The notes beneath the pieces were generated by a model. The model saw nothing but the letters and a program-made list of their open reading frames with translations. It did no database searches and was not told the origin of the DNA. A program made the position numbers and the translations under genes. From Beroe ovata (lineage: Eukaryota; Ctenophora; Nuda; Beroida; Beroidae), in NCBI GenBank assembly GCA_946803715.1, contig CAMPET010000238.1, forward strand, positions 20,927 through 41,727: 20,801 nucleotides of DNA, in the 5' to 3' direction. Shown here in pieces: positions 19,501-20,801 of this stretch (the first letter of the stretch is position 1; each line of letters opens with the position of its first letter).

Positions 19501-20560
19501 GTATACACAATTTATTTCACTGCCATAAGGTACAATGCTGTTGTGTGTTGCTACAATGTTGCTGGGTAGTCCCCCATGTTGCCATAGCAACTATAATTCA
19601 GGGACTTCCCGTTACCATAGCAACTATCTCCTATCAGGGACTTCTCATTACCATAGCAACTACAATTCAGGGACTTCCCGTTACCATAGCAACTATCTCC
19701 TATCAGGGACTTCCTGTTGGGACTGCACTGTTGGACTACCTGTACGAAGCAGCTGAAATGCTCACTTTCTCACCCTTCTCAAAGCTAATGTTCACGTTGC
19801 TGCGAGCTAGCCTTAGACCGTACATCAAGTCAGTCATTCAATTCCCTCTCTTATCCTAAAGAGCCCGATCGATATCTAACTATCAAGATAAACTAACTAA
19901 TTAGTTAATTGATCGATAACTGATTATGGTGGCTTATCGCAACTACCTTCCTTTCCCCTGCAGATTTCTACATCTGTGGTTCTGTGAGGGAATAGTGTGG
20001 GATGATTGGGCAGAGTTTAACATCTGTTCTCATCCTGAGTGGTTGACTAACAAGGACTACCTCTATTGGCAGGTAACATGGACTACCTGATTGGAACTGG
20101 AGATGAAACGATTGTTGTCAGTGAAAAACGCGACTGCCGTCAGCCATAACCTTTCTTTCATTCAATTGATTTCGCCGCATGAAAGTAACACGTCTCTCCC
20201 AGTACGGTTACACGGAGCGAGAGGGGGTGGGTGTTCCTGGTTTCTTATCGGATCTCAGCGATCAGCTGGTTAACACGGGGAAACTGATCAACCTGCTCCG
20301 ACTATGTGTTCCAAAGGTGAGAAGTGAACCTTGTTCGAACCTTGAAAACCTTGCTTAGAGTACTCTACTGAAATCATATGAAGGTAAAGTATCATGTTTT
20401 TGGTTATGATCATTTGGCGCTATTATTTTATCCCACCCATTTTCCAGCACCCTCTGAAGCTGTCAAAGTTTCAACCTCCTGATCTTCCCATAACATTTGA
20501 CAACGAGAATATTGGATTGATTCAGAAGAAGTGGATCTCGTATAGAGATTCCGTGAACAG
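16571..20560 (+). CDS. TUBGCP6: Gamma-tubulin complex component 6, partial (3' end beyond window)
   Basis: A component of the gamma-tubulin ring complex, which nucleates microtubules at centrosomes and basal bodies. Exons: 16571-16699, 16801-16924, 17067-17350, 17457-17686, 17794-17945, 18092-18188, 18377-18554, 18666-18759, 19028-19158, 19352-19450, 19707-19828, 19964-20072, 20203-20316, 20448-20560. All are in phase, giving 658 residues plus two bases. Residues 1-180 form a helical N-terminal part, comparable to the MZT1-binding extension of GCP3/5/6. A Pro-rich linker follows (about 180-305). The GRIP1 domain begins near 370. GCP6-specific matches are DELWEQAF (human DLWEAAL), QERPYLSESG (EEPYLTEAG), ICFTGVSPDSL (VHVSGASPESI), LLDYLYEAAEM (LLSYLYQEAL), NKDYLYW (FRDKLYW) and GKLINLLRLC (GKTINLLKLC). 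GCP5 fits less well. The rest of GRIP1, the variable insert and GRIP2 lie to the right. The frame stays open through the last donor at 20561. Confidence 0.92.
18766..18803. repeat. 13-bp tandem repeat in TUBGCP6 intron 8
   Basis: Three copies of CCTGTCACTCAC with one spacer base lie a few bases after the exon-8 donor. Confidence 0.85.
18943..19016. repeat. CTCCCTCTCA 10-bp pyrimidine repeat
   Basis: About six copies of a 10-bp pyrimidine-rich unit stand just before the acceptor at 19027. They give this intron an extreme polypyrimidine tract. Confidence 0.9.
19578..19706 (+). repeat. 33/36-bp minisatellite carrying repeated acceptors and X-box-like motifs
   Basis: Units contain (G/A)TT(A/G)CCATAGCAAC, then ACTATCTCCTATCAG or a TATAATTCAG form, then GGACTTC(C/T). 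AG|GGACTTC acceptors end at 19601, 19637, 19670 and 19706. Their spacings are 36, 33 and 36 bp, all multiples of three, and the frame is open across them. The model uses the last acceptor for exon 11, the one best supported by length of the conserved region. X-box-like 14-mers lie at 19578, 19611, 19647 and 19680. Confidence 0.9.
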
Positions 20561-20584
20561 GTCAGTCATTCATTTGACTCATAG

Positions 20585-20801
20585 ATATTCGGACAACCAA
20601 GATTTCACGTCAATCCGATGATCAGTTCCCGAGTTAGTGGCCGCCATAACCCCTTATCGACCCAAAACATGTCAGTTTGAGTGAGCATTTGAGGATGGCT
20701 CCCAAACTGATCGACCGATTGACTTGAAACTTCTACCATAGCTCAAGGACCATGAGAAAATCGGATAACCAAAATTTCACATCAATCCGATGATCTGTTC
20801 C
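20585..20801 (+). repeat. Second locus of the 172-bp repeat, cut by the window end
   Basis: The CGGACAACCAAGATTTCACG-type block at 20590 recurs at 20762, exactly 172 bp later. The AGTTTGAGTGAG landmark is at 20674. This is the same family and same plus-strand orientation as the array at 5411-6306. It begins about 25 bp after the donor of the last visible TUBGCP6 exon and may continue beyond the window. Confidence 0.92.

Overview
The window looks like a gene-dense stretch of an early-branching animal genome. A demosponge of the Amphimedon type is the best guess. The evidence is intron-rich animal genes with many introns of only about 75-200 bp, gaps of about 260-360 bp between neighbouring genes, an AT-rich background and a full GT-AG splice grammar. 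The species assignment is inference; no rRNA, mitochondrial or other species marker is present.

Layout. Positions 1 to about 4550 contain no gene I can recognise: microsatellites, purine/pyrimidine-rich tracts, a G-rich foldback, short tandem repeats and hairpins, plus one weak possible exon. From 7116 down to 4553 on the minus strand is a six-exon aquaporin whose third intron carries a tandem array of about 172-bp monomers. Positions 7117-8636 separate this gene from the next, divergent one. This stretch includes a CpG-rich region (about 7420-8115) with foldback structure and probably holds the promoters of both genes.

From 8637 to the right end four genes follow head to tail on the plus strand. 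They are a CatSper3-like sperm cation channel subunit (six exons, possibly a seventh), a single-exon GTF3C6-like TFIIIC subunit, AP5Z1 (AP-5 zeta, 14 exons, 756 residues) and TUBGCP6 (gamma-tubulin complex protein 6, 14 exons visible, cut off by the window end). Every exon junction in these models and in the aquaporin was joined by hand with matching phase, and reading frames stay open throughout. The proteins act in unrelated processes (sperm calcium entry, Pol III transcription, late-endosome sorting, microtubule nucleation), so the order looks like genome compaction, not a functional cluster.

The most unusual signals are in non-coding DNA. The 172-bp repeat occurs in introns of two genes about 14 kb apart. 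A minisatellite in a TUBGCP6 intron repeats the 3' splice site four times in frame, and each unit carries an RFX X-box-like palindrome. A second minisatellite repeats a 5' splice site in AP5Z1. Two channel genes carry unusual pore residues. I see no clear new multi-gene system.
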